Assembly: GCA_023389195.1 (NCBI GenBank)
Contig: JAEWET010000032.1
Span: 32,232 to 96,231, forward strand
From: Aliihoeflea sp023389195
GTDB lineage: Bacteria > Pseudomonadota > Alphaproteobacteria > Rhizobiales > Rhizobiaceae
Length of the DNA: 64,000 nt
Direction: 5' to 3'
The position numbers and the translations under genes are program-made. The number at the start of each line of letters is the position of its first letter. Within the stretch, counting starts at the first letter, position 1. The notes under the pieces were generated by a model. That model did not search any database. It was not told where the DNA came from and worked only from the letters and a program-made list of their open reading frames with translations. Positions 1 to 7,339 of the stretch are shown piece by piece.

Positions 1-1095
1 GCGTTTGCGGCCGACAAGCTCGCCCCGCGCGTGCAGGAGGCGTATCTGGAGGAAAAGACCGATCCTGCGATCTTCCGCGAGATGGGCGAATCCGGCCTTT
101 TGGGCGTCACGATCCCCGAGGAATATGGCGGCGTCGGCGCCGGCTACGTGGCCTACGGCCTCGTCGCGCGCGAGGTCGAACGCATCGATTCGGGCTACCG
201 CTCGATGATGAGCGTCCAGTCCTCGCTCGTCATGCACCCGATCTATGCCTATGGCTCGGAAGAGCAGCGCAAGAAGTACCTGCCCAAGCTCGCCTCGGGC
301 GAATGGATCGGCTGCTTTGGCCTGACCGAGCCGGATGCCGGCTCCGACCCCAACGGCATGAAGACGCGCGCGGTGAAGACCGCTGACGGCTACCGCCTGT
401 CGGGCTCCAAGATGTGGATCTCGAACTCGCCGATCGCCGACGTCTTCGTCGTCTGGGCGAAGTCGGAAGCCCATGACAACAAGATTCGCGGCTTCGTGCT
501 CGAAAAGGGCATGAAGGGCCTTTCTGCGCCCAAGATCGGCGGCAAGCTCTCGCTGCGCGCGTCGATCACCGGCGAAATCGTCATGGAAGGCGTCGAGGTC
601 GGCGAGGACGCGCTGTTGCCGAACATTTCGGGCCTTTCCGGCCCGTTCGGCTGCCTGAACCGTGCCCGCTACGGCATTTCCTGGGGCGCGATGGGCGCCG
701 CCGAGGATTGCTGGTTCCGCGCCCGCCAATACGGCCTCGACCGCAAGCAGTTCGGCAAGCCGCTCGCCGGCATGCAGCTCTTCCAGAAGAAGCTCGCCGA
801 CATGCAGACGGAAATCGCGCTCGGCCTCCAGGCCTCGCTGCGCGTCGGCCGCCTGATGGACGAGCACAAGTTCGCGCCCGAGATGATCTCGCTCGTCAAG
901 CGCAACAATTGCGGCAAGGCGCTCGACATCGCTCGCCAGGCCCGCGACATGCACGGCGGCAACGGCATCCAGGTCGAGTACCACGTGATGCGCCACGCGC
1001 AGAACCTCGAGACGGTCAACACCTATGAGGGCACGCACGACGTCCACGCGCTGATCCTCGGACGCGCGCAGACCGGCCTGCAGGCGTTCTTCTAG
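1..1095 (+). CDS. gcdH: Glutaryl-CoA dehydrogenase, 5' end missing
   Basis: The reading frame is open from base 1, so the true start lies upstream of the window. The 364 visible residues cover most of an acyl-CoA dehydrogenase. The FAD/substrate region carries EPDAGSDP and MWISNSP, and the C-terminal segment YEGTHDVHALILG is typical of glutaryl-CoA dehydrogenase and includes the catalytic Glu. This FAD enzyme oxidises and decarboxylates glutaryl-CoA to crotonyl-CoA in lysine and tryptophan breakdown, passing electrons to ETF. A strong hairpin terminator follows within 40 bases, so it is the last gene of its transcript. The downstream amino acid ABC transporter could feed the same pathway, but that link is only positional. 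Confidence 0.93.
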   Translation, partial: AFAADKLAPRVQEAYLEEKTDPAIFREMGESGLLGVTIPEEYGGVGAGYVAYGLVAREVERIDSGYRSMMSVQSSLVMHPIYAYGSEEQRKKYLPKLASGEWIGCFGLTEPDAGSDPNGMKTRAVKTADGYRLSGSKMWISNSPIADVFVVWAKSEAHDNKIRGFVLEKGMKGLSAPKIGGKLSLRASITGEIVMEGVEVGEDALLPNISGLSGPFGCLNRARYGISWGAMGAAEDCWFRARQYGLDRKQFGKPLAGMQLFQKKLADMQTEIALGLQASLRVGRLMDEHKFAPEMISLVKRNNCGKALDIARQARDMHGGNGIQVEYHVMRHAQNLETVNTYEGTHDVHALILGRAQTGLQAFF

Positions 1096-1114
1096 GCGCC
1101 GCTCGCGACAGCAG

Positions 1115-1138
1115 ATCGGGCGCTTCGGCGCCCGATTT
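1115..1138 (+). terminator. Rho-independent terminator after gcdH
   Basis: A perfect 9-bp stem (ATCGGGCGC at 1115-1123, GCGCCCGAT at 1128-1136) closes on a stable TTCG tetraloop and is followed by TTT. It lies 20 bases after the gcdH stop and 45 bases before the next start, so it separates gcdH from the ABC transporter genes. Confidence 0.8.
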
Positions 1139-1180
1139 CACAAGCAAGAAACTTCAAAAAGAAAATAGGAGAACACTCTC

Positions 1181-2005
1181 ATGGCAATGGGAAAAATTGC
1201 AGCCCTGACGACCGTTCTAGCGATGCTCGGCTCGCCGGTGATCGCAGGCGAAACGCTCGACCGCGTGACCTCGGCCGGCAAGCTGGTCATGTCGAGCGAC
1301 CCCGAATATCCGCCGCAGTCCTTCCTGAACGACGCCAACGAGATGGACGGTTTCGACATCGATGTCGGCAAGGCGATCGCCGAGAAGATGGGCGTGGAAC
1401 TCGAAATCGTGACCCCCTCCTGGGAAGTGATCACGGCAGGTAGCTGGGCCGGGCGCTGGGACATGTCCGTCGGCTCGATGACGCCGACCACTGCGCGCGC
1501 GCAGGTGCTCGATTTCCCCGCCATCTATTATTACACGCCGGCCACCTTCGCCGTTCACACCGATTCCGACGTGCAGTCGATCGACGAACTGAACGACAAA
1601 ATCATCGGCTCGTGCGGCGGCTGCACCTACGACGCCTATCTCAACCGCGAACTGGTGATCGATGCCGAGGGCGTGCCCGAGTTCGAATACCAGGTGACGG
1701 CGGCCGAAATCCGCACCTACGAGACCGACACCAACGCCTTCGACGATCTGCGCCTCGGCGACGGCGTGCGCGTCGATGCGGTATTCTCCGCGCTGCCGAC
1801 GATCCAGGCGGCGATCGACGCCGGCTATCCGATGCGCATCGTCGGCGAGCCGGCCTTCTACGAGCCGCTGTCGGTCGCGACCGACAAGGGCGACGAGGAG
1901 TTCAACGCCCGCATCGCCGAGATCGTCGAGGAGCTGCACGCCGACGGCACCCTCTCCGAACTGTCGGAGAAGTGGTACAAGGTTGACCTGACGACCGTCG
2001 AGTAA
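1181..2005 (+). CDS. Polar amino acid ABC transporter, periplasmic binding protein
   Basis: 274 residues with a short Sec signal peptide (hydrophobic core about residues 5-21, likely cleavage near Ala22). The mature part is a SBP_bac_3 family two-lobed solute-binding domain: SDPEYPPQSF and FDIDVGKAIAEKMGVE near the N-terminus are the usual family pattern. A pair of cysteines at SCGGC is uncommon and may form a disulfide. ATG at 1181 is preceded by an AGGAG-type ribosome binding site. The stop overlaps the start of the permease gene by one base (TAATG), so the two are translationally coupled. It delivers an amino acid or opine to the membrane permease; the ligand cannot be read from sequence. 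Confidence 0.88.
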   Translation: MAMGKIAALTTVLAMLGSPVIAGETLDRVTSAGKLVMSSDPEYPPQSFLNDANEMDGFDIDVGKAIAEKMGVELEIVTPSWEVITAGSWAGRWDMSVGSMTPTTARAQVLDFPAIYYYTPATFAVHTDSDVQSIDELNDKIIGSCGGCTYDAYLNRELVIDAEGVPEFEYQVTAAEIRTYETDTNAFDDLRLGDGVRVDAVFSALPTIQAAIDAGYPMRIVGEPAFYEPLSVATDKGDEEFNARIAEIVEELHADGTLSELSEKWYKVDLTTVE

Positions 2006-3045
2006 TGTCAGCAACCGACACGATAAACGACGCGCCGGCTCTCCCACCGGAGAGTTGGCTCGTCCGTGCCCGCCCGTCGCGGATCGAGGCGGGCATCGTT
2101 TTCCTGATCGTGGTCGTCCTGGTCTGGATGGGGCTGGGCGGCACGCGCGCCGGCGGTCTCGTCGCGCCGCTTCTGGGCGGGGCGACGGGCGAGGGGCAGG
2201 AGGTCGGCTTCGGGCTGCACCTTGCGACCGGCATCCTGCTCGGCGGCGCGATCTGGGCAAACCTGATCCTCCTGCGGCTGGTGCCGTTCAAGATTCAGGT
2301 GCTGATCGTCTGGGTCGAACTCGTCCTGCTTTTCGGTCTCTTCATCACCAGCTTCGACCGCAATCTGGGCGTCTGGTTCGCACCGACCCGCGACGGCGGG
2401 ACGAACCTGTCCTACATGATCACGACGGGCGCGGTGACGACGCTCTACGTCTCGCTGATCTCGATCGTCATCGCCTCGGTCATCGCGCTCGCCGCCGCGC
2501 TCGGGAAGCTGTCGAGATCGGGCCCAGCCTATGCGATCGCGACCTTCTACATCTCGTTCTTTCGCGGCACGCCGCTTTTGCTGCAGGTCTATCTCATCTA
2601 TCTCGGACTGCCGCAGATCGGGCCGCAATTCGCGCTCGACGCGGTGCCGTCCGGCATCATCGCGCTGTCGCTGTGCTACGGCGCCTATCTGGCCGAAATC
2701 TTCCGCGCCGGCATCGTCGGCGTCGCGCACGGCCAGCACGATGCGGCCAAGGCACTGGGCTTTACGGAGCGCCAGACCTTCCGGCTGATCATCTTCCCGC
2801 AGGCGATGCGCCTCATCGTGCCGCCGACCGGCAACCAGTTCATCGCCATGCTGAAGGATTCCTCGCTCGTCTCGGTGATGGGCGTGTGGGAGCTGACGCG
2901 CACCGCGCAGATCATCGGCCGGCGGGACTTCACCGTCTTCGAGATGCTGATCGCGGCCGCGCTGATCTACTGGGCGATGTCGATCTGCTTCGAACTGATC
3001 CAGTCGCGGCTGGAGAAGCATTACGGCAAGGGGCATGTGAGGTAG
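2005..3045 (+). CDS. Polar amino acid ABC transporter, permease
   Basis: 346 residues. The N-terminal 110 or so carry additional hydrophobic segments, and the C-terminal part is a BPD_transp_1 (HisM/GlnP type) permease. The cytoplasmic EAA loop is visible as EIFRAGIVGVAHGQHDAAKALGF, here split as EIFRAGIVGV and GQHDAAKALGF, followed by FPQAMRLIVPPTGN. It forms the inner-membrane channel for the binding protein encoded just upstream. Most such operons also carry an ATPase gene and often a second permease; neither is present here, since the next gene is kbl. The ATPase must be supplied from elsewhere, or the second permease function is covered by a homodimer. Confidence 0.87.
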   Translation: MSATDTINDAPALPPESWLVRARPSRIEAGIVFLIVVVLVWMGLGGTRAGGLVAPLLGGATGEGQEVGFGLHLATGILLGGAIWANLILLRLVPFKIQVLIVWVELVLLFGLFITSFDRNLGVWFAPTRDGGTNLSYMITTGAVTTLYVSLISIVIASVIALAAALGKLSRSGPAYAIATFYISFFRGTPLLLQVYLIYLGLPQIGPQFALDAVPSGIIALSLCYGAYLAEIFRAGIVGVAHGQHDAAKALGFTERQTFRLIIFPQAMRLIVPPTGNQFIAMLKDSSLVSVMGVWELTRTAQIIGRRDFTVFEMLIAAALIYWAMSICFELIQSRLEKHYGKGHVR

Positions 3046-3070
3046 GGTTCGAGGTGGCGCTTTACGGCGC

Positions 3071-3181
3071 CCCCCCTCTGGCCTGCCGGCCATCTCCCCC
3101 GCAAGGGGGGAGATCACGCACGGCGATGACGAGACTAGTCTCCCCCCTTGCGGGGGAGATGGCCGGCAGGCCAGAGGGGGG
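3071..3181. repeat. Palindromic intergenic element, family A copy 1
   Basis: Two perfect 43-bp inverted arms (3071-3113 and 3139-3181) flank a 25-bp spacer. Each arm also folds by itself into two short hairpins: TGGCC/GGCCA, and a run of C pairing with a run of G across GCAA. Related copies occur at about 20195-20310 and 26655-26770, with a similar spacer. The element fills the gap between the ABC permease and kbl and could act as a terminator or mRNA stabiliser. Confidence 0.9.
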
Positions 3182-3211
3182 CGACGTAGGGCACTCGATT
3201 CGGAGATAAGC

Positions 3212-4396
3212 GTGACAAACACCTTCCTTTCCCACCTCTCCACCGAACTCGACGGCCTGAAATCCCAGGGCCTCTACAAGTCCGAGCGCGTGATCTCGTC
3301 GATGCAGTCGGCGCAAATCACCGCCGACGGGCGCGAGGTGCTGAACTTCTGCGCCAACAACTATCTCGGCCTCGCCGACAATGCCGAACTGCGCGAGACG
3401 GCCAAGCAGGCGCTCGACCGCTACGGCTACGGCATGGCCTCGGTGCGCTTCATCTGCGGCACGCAGGAGGAGCACAAGGCGCTCGAGGCGCGCATCTCGT
3501 CCTTCCTCGGCTTCGAGGACACGATCCTCTATGGCTCCTGTTTTGACGCCAATGCGGGCCTGTTCGAAACGCTTCTGTCGGACGAGGACGCCATCATCTC
3601 CGACGCGCTCAACCACGCCTCGATCATCGACGGCGTGCGGCTGTCGAAGGCGAAGCGCTACCGCTACGCCAACAACGACATGGGCGAACTCGAAGCGCGG
3701 CTGAAGGAAGCCGCCGATGCGCGCTTCCGGCTGATCGCGACCGACGGCGTGTTCTCGATGGACGGCATCATCGCCAACCTTCAGGGCGTTTGCGACCTTG
3801 CGGAAAAATACGACGCGATGGTGATGGTCGACGACAGCCACGCGGTCGGTTTCGTCGGGACCCATGGCCGCGGCTCGATCGAGCATTGCGGCGTCGAGGG
3901 CCGGGTCGACATCGTCACCGGAACGCTCGGCAAGGCGCTCGGCGGCGCGTCGGGCGGCTATACGTCGGCCAGGCGCGAGGTCGTCGACTGGCTGCGCCAG
4001 CGCTCGCGGCCCTATCTGTTCTCCAACACACTCGCACCGGTGATCGCGGCGACCTCGCTCAAGGTGTTCGACATGGTCGAAAACGGCGATGCGCTTCGCC
4101 GGCACTTGAACGACAATGCCGCGCGTTTCCGCGCCGGCATGCAAAAGGCCGGCTTCACGCTCGCCGGCGCCGACCATGCGATCATCCCGGTCATGCTCGG
4201 CGACGCGCAGGTGGCCAAGGACATGGCCGACCGGCTGATGGACCACGGCATCTACGTCATCGGCTTCTCGTTTCCGGTGGTGCCGAAGGGGCAGGCGCGG
4301 ATCAGGACGCAGATGTCGGCAGCACATTCGGTCGAGGATATCGATCGGGCGGTGGAGGCGTTTGCGGCGGTCGGGAAAGAGATGGGGGTGGTTTGA
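3212..4396 (+). CDS. kbl: 2-amino-3-ketobutyrate CoA ligase (glycine C-acetyltransferase)
   Basis: 394 residues, the normal length for Kbl. It is a PLP enzyme of the alpha-oxoamine synthase family; the PLP lysine is Lys241 in TGTLGKALGGASGGY, and VDDSHAVGF and the C-terminal SFPVVPKGQARIR match Kbl. It splits 2-amino-3-oxobutyrate with CoA into glycine and acetyl-CoA, the second step of threonine catabolism after Tdh. GTG at 3212 is the chosen start, with GGAG seven bases upstream; an upstream extension would run into the palindromic element. Tdh lies downstream after another palindromic element, so the two probably form one catabolic unit. Confidence 0.96.
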   Translation: MTNTFLSHLSTELDGLKSQGLYKSERVISSMQSAQITADGREVLNFCANNYLGLADNAELRETAKQALDRYGYGMASVRFICGTQEEHKALEARISSFLGFEDTILYGSCFDANAGLFETLLSDEDAIISDALNHASIIDGVRLSKAKRYRYANNDMGELEARLKEAADARFRLIATDGVFSMDGIIANLQGVCDLAEKYDAMVMVDDSHAVGFVGTHGRGSIEHCGVEGRVDIVTGTLGKALGGASGGYTSARREVVDWLRQRSRPYLFSNTLAPVIAATSLKVFDMVENGDALRRHLNDNAARFRAGMQKAGFTLAGADHAIIPVMLGDAQVAKDMADRLMDHGIYVIGFSFPVVPKGQARIRTQMSAAHSVEDIDRAVEAFAAVGKEMGVV

Positions 4397-4406
4397 TGTT
4401 CAGTTG

Positions 4407-4537
4407 CGCGCCCCCTCCACCGCCTTCGGCGGTCCCCCTCCCCCGTGAACGGGGGAGGATCAACGTCGCCAGCGGCCGCGACCTCAACTCCTCCCCTGCG
4501 CAGCGGGGGAGGTGGCCCGAAGGGACGGAGGGGGCGC
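4407..4537. repeat. Palindromic intergenic element, family B copy 1
   Basis: Inverted arms 4407-4458 and 4489-4537 of the form CCCCCTCC...GGAGGGGG. Local hairpins are CCGCC-TTC-GGCGG on the left, CCC-GAA-GGG on the right, and CCTCCCCCGT/ACGGGGGAGG in the centre. It fills the kbl-tdh gap. Related copies are at 9806-9954, 21571-21714 and 38134-38283. Confidence 0.8.
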
Positions 4538-4568
4538 CGTCCGGTTCGCTGTTGCAAGGATCATTCCC

Positions 4569-5603
4569 ATGTCCAACATGATGCGCGCACTCGTCAAAGC
4601 CAAAGCCGAGCCCGGCATCTGGATGGAACAGGTGCCGCTGCCCGAAGTCGGCCCCAACGACGTCCTCATCAAGGTCAGGAAATCGGCCATCTGCGGCACC
4701 GACGTCCACATCTTCAACTGGGATCAGTGGGCGCAGAAGACCGTGCCGGTGCCGATGGTGACGGGGCATGAGTTCGTCGGCGAGGTCGCCGATTTCGGGG
4801 CGGCCGTCACCGAATACAAGGTCGGCCAGCGCGTCTCGGGCGAGGGGCATATCGTGTGCGGCCATTGCCGCAACTGCCGTGCGGGGCGCGGGCATCTGTG
4901 CCGCAACACGCTCGGCGTCGGCGTCAACCGGCCGGGCTCGTTCGCCGAATATCTGGTCCTGCCCAAGCACAATGTCGTGCCGATTCCCGATGACGTGCCT
5001 GACGAGATCGCCGCGATCTTCGACCCGCTCGGCAATGCCGTCCACACCGCGCTCTCCTTCGACCTCGTCGGCGAGGACGTGTTGGTAACGGGCGCAGGGC
5101 CGATCGGCATCATGGGCGCGCTGGTGGCGCAGGCGGTGGGTGCGCGGAAAGTCGTCATCACCGACATCAATCCGGTGCGTCTTGACCTCGCCCGCAAGAT
5201 GAAGATCCACCACGTCGTCGATGCCTCGAAGGAAAACCTGCGCGACGTCATGCGCGACGAAGGCATGACCGAGGGGTTCGACGTCGGGCTCGAAATGTCG
5301 GGCTCGGCAGCGGCCTTCCGAGACATGATCGACACGATGAACAATGGCGGCAAGATCGCCATCCTCGGCATCGCGCCGACCGGCTTCGAGATCGACTGGA
5401 ACAAGGTCATCTTCAAGATGTTGACGCTGAAGGGCATCTACGGCCGCGAGATGTTCGAGACCTGGTACAAGATGATCGCGCTCGTGCAGGGACCGCTCGA
5501 CGTGTCGGGGCTGATCACGCACCGCATCGGCATCGACGACTATGCCGCAGGCTTCGAGGCGATGCGCTCGGGCAATTCCGGCAAGGTCGTGATGGACTGG
5601 TAG
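4569..5603 (+). CDS. tdh: L-threonine 3-dehydrogenase
   Basis: 344 residues, a zinc-dependent medium-chain dehydrogenase. The catalytic-zinc region has KSAICGTDVHIFNWD and GHEFVGEV; the structural zinc cysteines are in CGHCRNCRAGRGHLC; the NAD-binding GAGPIGIMGA lies mid-protein. It oxidises L-threonine to 2-amino-3-oxobutyrate with NAD, the substrate for Kbl encoded just upstream. An open frame continues upstream to 4512, but that part lies in the palindromic element and is not homologous, so the ATG at 4569 (MSNMMRALVK) is taken; 4578 is an alternative. Confidence 0.96.
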   Translation: MSNMMRALVKAKAEPGIWMEQVPLPEVGPNDVLIKVRKSAICGTDVHIFNWDQWAQKTVPVPMVTGHEFVGEVADFGAAVTEYKVGQRVSGEGHIVCGHCRNCRAGRGHLCRNTLGVGVNRPGSFAEYLVLPKHNVVPIPDDVPDEIAAIFDPLGNAVHTALSFDLVGEDVLVTGAGPIGIMGALVAQAVGARKVVITDINPVRLDLARKMKIHHVVDASKENLRDVMRDEGMTEGFDVGLEMSGSAAAFRDMIDTMNNGGKIAILGIAPTGFEIDWNKVIFKMLTLKGIYGREMFETWYKMIALVQGPLDVSGLITHRIGIDDYAAGFEAMRSGNSGKVVMDW

Positions 5604-5613
5604 GCGGCAGGCG

Positions 5614-6117
5614 ATGCGGCGGTTTGCGCGTATATTGCTGACACGGCACGAAACGCCCGTCGGGCTCGGCTCCAACGTCGAGGCCGGGATCGGCGCGGCG
5701 CTGGGCATGTGCTTCGTCGGCTATCTGGCATCGACGACAGACCTGCCGCTGCTGCTCGCCCCGCTGGGTGCGAGTTCGGCGCTCCTGTTCGGCCAGCCGT
5801 CGAGCCCGCTCGCCCAGCCGCTGAACGTGATGGCGGGCTTCTTCATCTCGGCCGTCATATGCGAGGCCAGCTTCTCGCTGTTCCCCGGCGTCTGGATCGC
5901 CGCCGCACTTTCGGTGGGCATGGCGATCGTGGTGATGCGCGCGCTGCGCGTCACCCATCCGCCGGCCTGCGCGCTGCCGATCCTCGCCTTCGGCAACGGC
6001 CTTCACGGCATCCAGCTCTTTGTCGTCGTCCTGATCGGTTGCCTCGTCCTGATCTCGCTCGCAATCATCGTCCACAACATCCCACCCAGGCGCGAATACC
6101 CGCATCGGGTGGAGTGA
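5614..6117 (+). CDS. HPP family membrane protein
   Basis: 167 residues with four predicted membrane segments and the family signature THPPA near residues 113-117, plus APLGASSALLFGQP in the first half. HPP proteins (PF04982) are integral inner-membrane proteins; some cyanobacterial and plant members have been linked to nitrite transport, but the role of bacterial members like this one is not settled. It starts 10 bases after tdh and is probably co-transcribed. No substrate can be inferred. Confidence 0.82.
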   Translation: MRRFARILLTRHETPVGLGSNVEAGIGAALGMCFVGYLASTTDLPLLLAPLGASSALLFGQPSSPLAQPLNVMAGFFISAVICEASFSLFPGVWIAAALSVGMAIVVMRALRVTHPPACALPILAFGNGLHGIQLFVVVLIGCLVLISLAIIVHNIPPRREYPHRVE

Positions 6118-6132
6118 CGCAACGCGGGACCA

Positions 6133-6531
6133 TTACATTCCCGGCACGCCATGCGACTTGGCTGCCGCTGCCATGGCGCGATCAAGGGTCGCAAGCGGCA
6201 ATCGGCGGCGCACTGCGAGTTCGACATAGGCGGCATCGTAGAAGGTCAGCATGTTCGTGTGCGCGATGTGAAGAGTTTCGGCCTCGTCGCCATGTTGATC
6301 GATGGCAATTGGATAGGTTGCGATATCGGCGAGGATGCGATTGCTATTGTGGGCATTCAGTCGTTGGCGTCTTTCCGACATGACGAGCAGATTGCGAATT
6401 TCATACCACCAGATTATGGGGACGAACGCTTGCTTCGTCGCGAGCAGATCAAGCACGTGCTCCGCTTCGGCATTCGATTCATCCGGAAGAAACCAGGATG
6501 CGGTCACCGATGCGTCCAGGACGAAAGACAT
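6133..6531 (-). CDS. PIN-domain ribonuclease toxin (VapC-like)
   Basis: 132 residues forming a PIN domain with the acidic quartet in place: Asp6 (VLDAS), Glu44 (WWYEIRN), Asp99 (FYDAAYVELA) and Asp117 (TLDRA). Such proteins are Mg-dependent RNases acting as toxins. Its ATG overlaps the antitoxin stop by one base (TGATG on the minus strand), the usual antitoxin-first arrangement with coupling. The pair is convergent with the HPP gene, 15 bases away. Base composition is lower in GC than its neighbours, which fits horizontal gain. Confidence 0.9.
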   Translation of the reverse strand: MSFVLDASVTASWFLPDESNAEAEHVLDLLATKQAFVPIIWWYEIRNLLVMSERRQRLNAHNSNRILADIATYPIAIDQHGDEAETLHIAHTNMLTFYDAAYVELAVRRRLPLATLDRAMAAAAKSHGVPGM

Positions 6532-6782
6532 CAGTACCGGTGCCCGGCGTGGCGCATCTCGAGAATTTCCTCGATCGTGATGCCTGCCTTGGGCAGAGTT
6601 TCCCGCAATTTGCGAAGCCCGTCGATCGCCCGCTGAACCTCTTCGCGATTGATCACCCTCTCGGGCTCCATGCGCGCGATTACCTTGCCGTGGCGTGTAA
6701 TTTCGACGGTTTCGCCACGTTCGACATCGCCGAGTATGACCGACACGTTCGCCTTGAGCTCAGTCGCAGATACAGTTTTCAT
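6531..6782 (-). CDS. Phd/YefM-type antitoxin
   Basis: 83 residues. The N-terminal half (MKTVSATELKANVS, then VEITRHGKVIARMEP) is the DNA-binding Phd/YefM fold; the C-terminal half (about residues 45-83) is a flexible toxin-binding tail. It should neutralise the PIN toxin encoded immediately downstream and repress its own promoter. A perfect 8-bp inverted repeat lies just upstream of its start (6786-6810), a strong candidate for its operator. Confidence 0.88.
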   Translation of the reverse strand: MKTVSATELKANVSVILGDVERGETVEITRHGKVIARMEPERVINREEVQRAIDGLRKLRETLPKAGITIEEILEMRHAGHRY

Positions 6783-6785
6783 GTC

Positions 6786-6810
6786 TTTTGTCCATTTTAA
6801 CCGGACAAAA
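6786..6810 (-). promoter_or_regulatory. Candidate operator of the Phd/PIN module
   Basis: TTTTGTCC (6786-6793) and GGACAAAA (6803-6810) form a perfect inverted repeat with a 9-base spacer, four bases upstream of the antitoxin ATG. The AT-rich composition stands out. Position and symmetry fit antitoxin autorepression; binding is inferred. Confidence 0.6.
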
Positions 6811-6833
6811 TGTACGATTTCTTTGCCGCATGT

Positions 6834-7262
6834 TCAACCGCCCTCCTGTTCCAGCGCGGCGAGGCCGCGCAGGACGGCGTCGCGGTCGGCGGGCGACATG
6901 TTGGCGAGGAGGTTTTCCTCGAAGGATTTGGCGAAGGGCACGAGTTCGCGATAGGCGGCCTGGCCGGCCTTCGTCAGCGCCAGATGTTCGACGCGGCGGT
7001 CCTCCGCGCTCGGTGACCGCTTCAGCCAGAGCCGCTTTTCGAGCGCCGAGACGGCGCGCGACACCTTGGTCTTGTGCATCGCCGAATGCTGGCCAACGGC
7101 GGTTGCCGTCATCCTCTCATATTGGCCGAGCGCGGCCAGCAGCCGCCATTCGGGGCGGGTGAGGCCGTAGCGGTCGCGGTAGATTTTCGCGAAATCGCGG
7201 CTGACGACGTCCGCCAGCCGGTTCAGCCGATAGGGGAGGAAGCGTTCGAGCTCGAGCGTCAT
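6834..7262 (-). CDS. MarR family transcriptional regulator
   Basis: 142 residues with a central winged helix-turn-helix of the MarR family: LTRPEWRLLAALGQY, then TAVGQHSAMHKTKVSRAV as recognition region, then RRVEHLALTKAG as wing. ATG at 7262 is taken; a GTG two codons upstream is possible. It is divergent from hmgA with a gap of about 77 bases, so it most likely controls the homogentisate genes in response to an aromatic ligand. A match to a named regulator such as HmgR is not claimed. Confidence 0.88.
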   Translation of the reverse strand: MTLELERFLPYRLNRLADVVSRDFAKIYRDRYGLTRPEWRLLAALGQYERMTATAVGQHSAMHKTKVSRAVSALEKRLWLKRSPSAEDRRVEHLALTKAGQAAYRELVPFAKSFEENLLANMSPADRDAVLRGLAALEQEGG

Positions 7263-7269
7263 CGGCACC

Positions 7270-7313
7270 GTTGATGGTTACATTTTCAATGGTTACGAAT
7301 GCAACGAAATGCA
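7270..7313. promoter_or_regulatory. Candidate MarR operator between marR and hmgA
   Basis: The short divergent gap holds a direct repeat TGGTTAC (7275-7281 and 7291-7297, 16 bases apart) and TGCA-N6-TGCA (7300-7313). The region is notably AT-rich. Either element could be the regulator site; the core promoter cannot be fixed by eye. Confidence 0.35.
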
Positions 7314-7339
7314 CGGAACGTCAAATCCGGGAGGTCGCC

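Noticed and set aside
4512..4568. Upstream in-frame start for tdh
   Set aside because: The extra 19 residues are translated palindromic repeat, with no homology to Tdh; the ATG at 4569 gives normal length.
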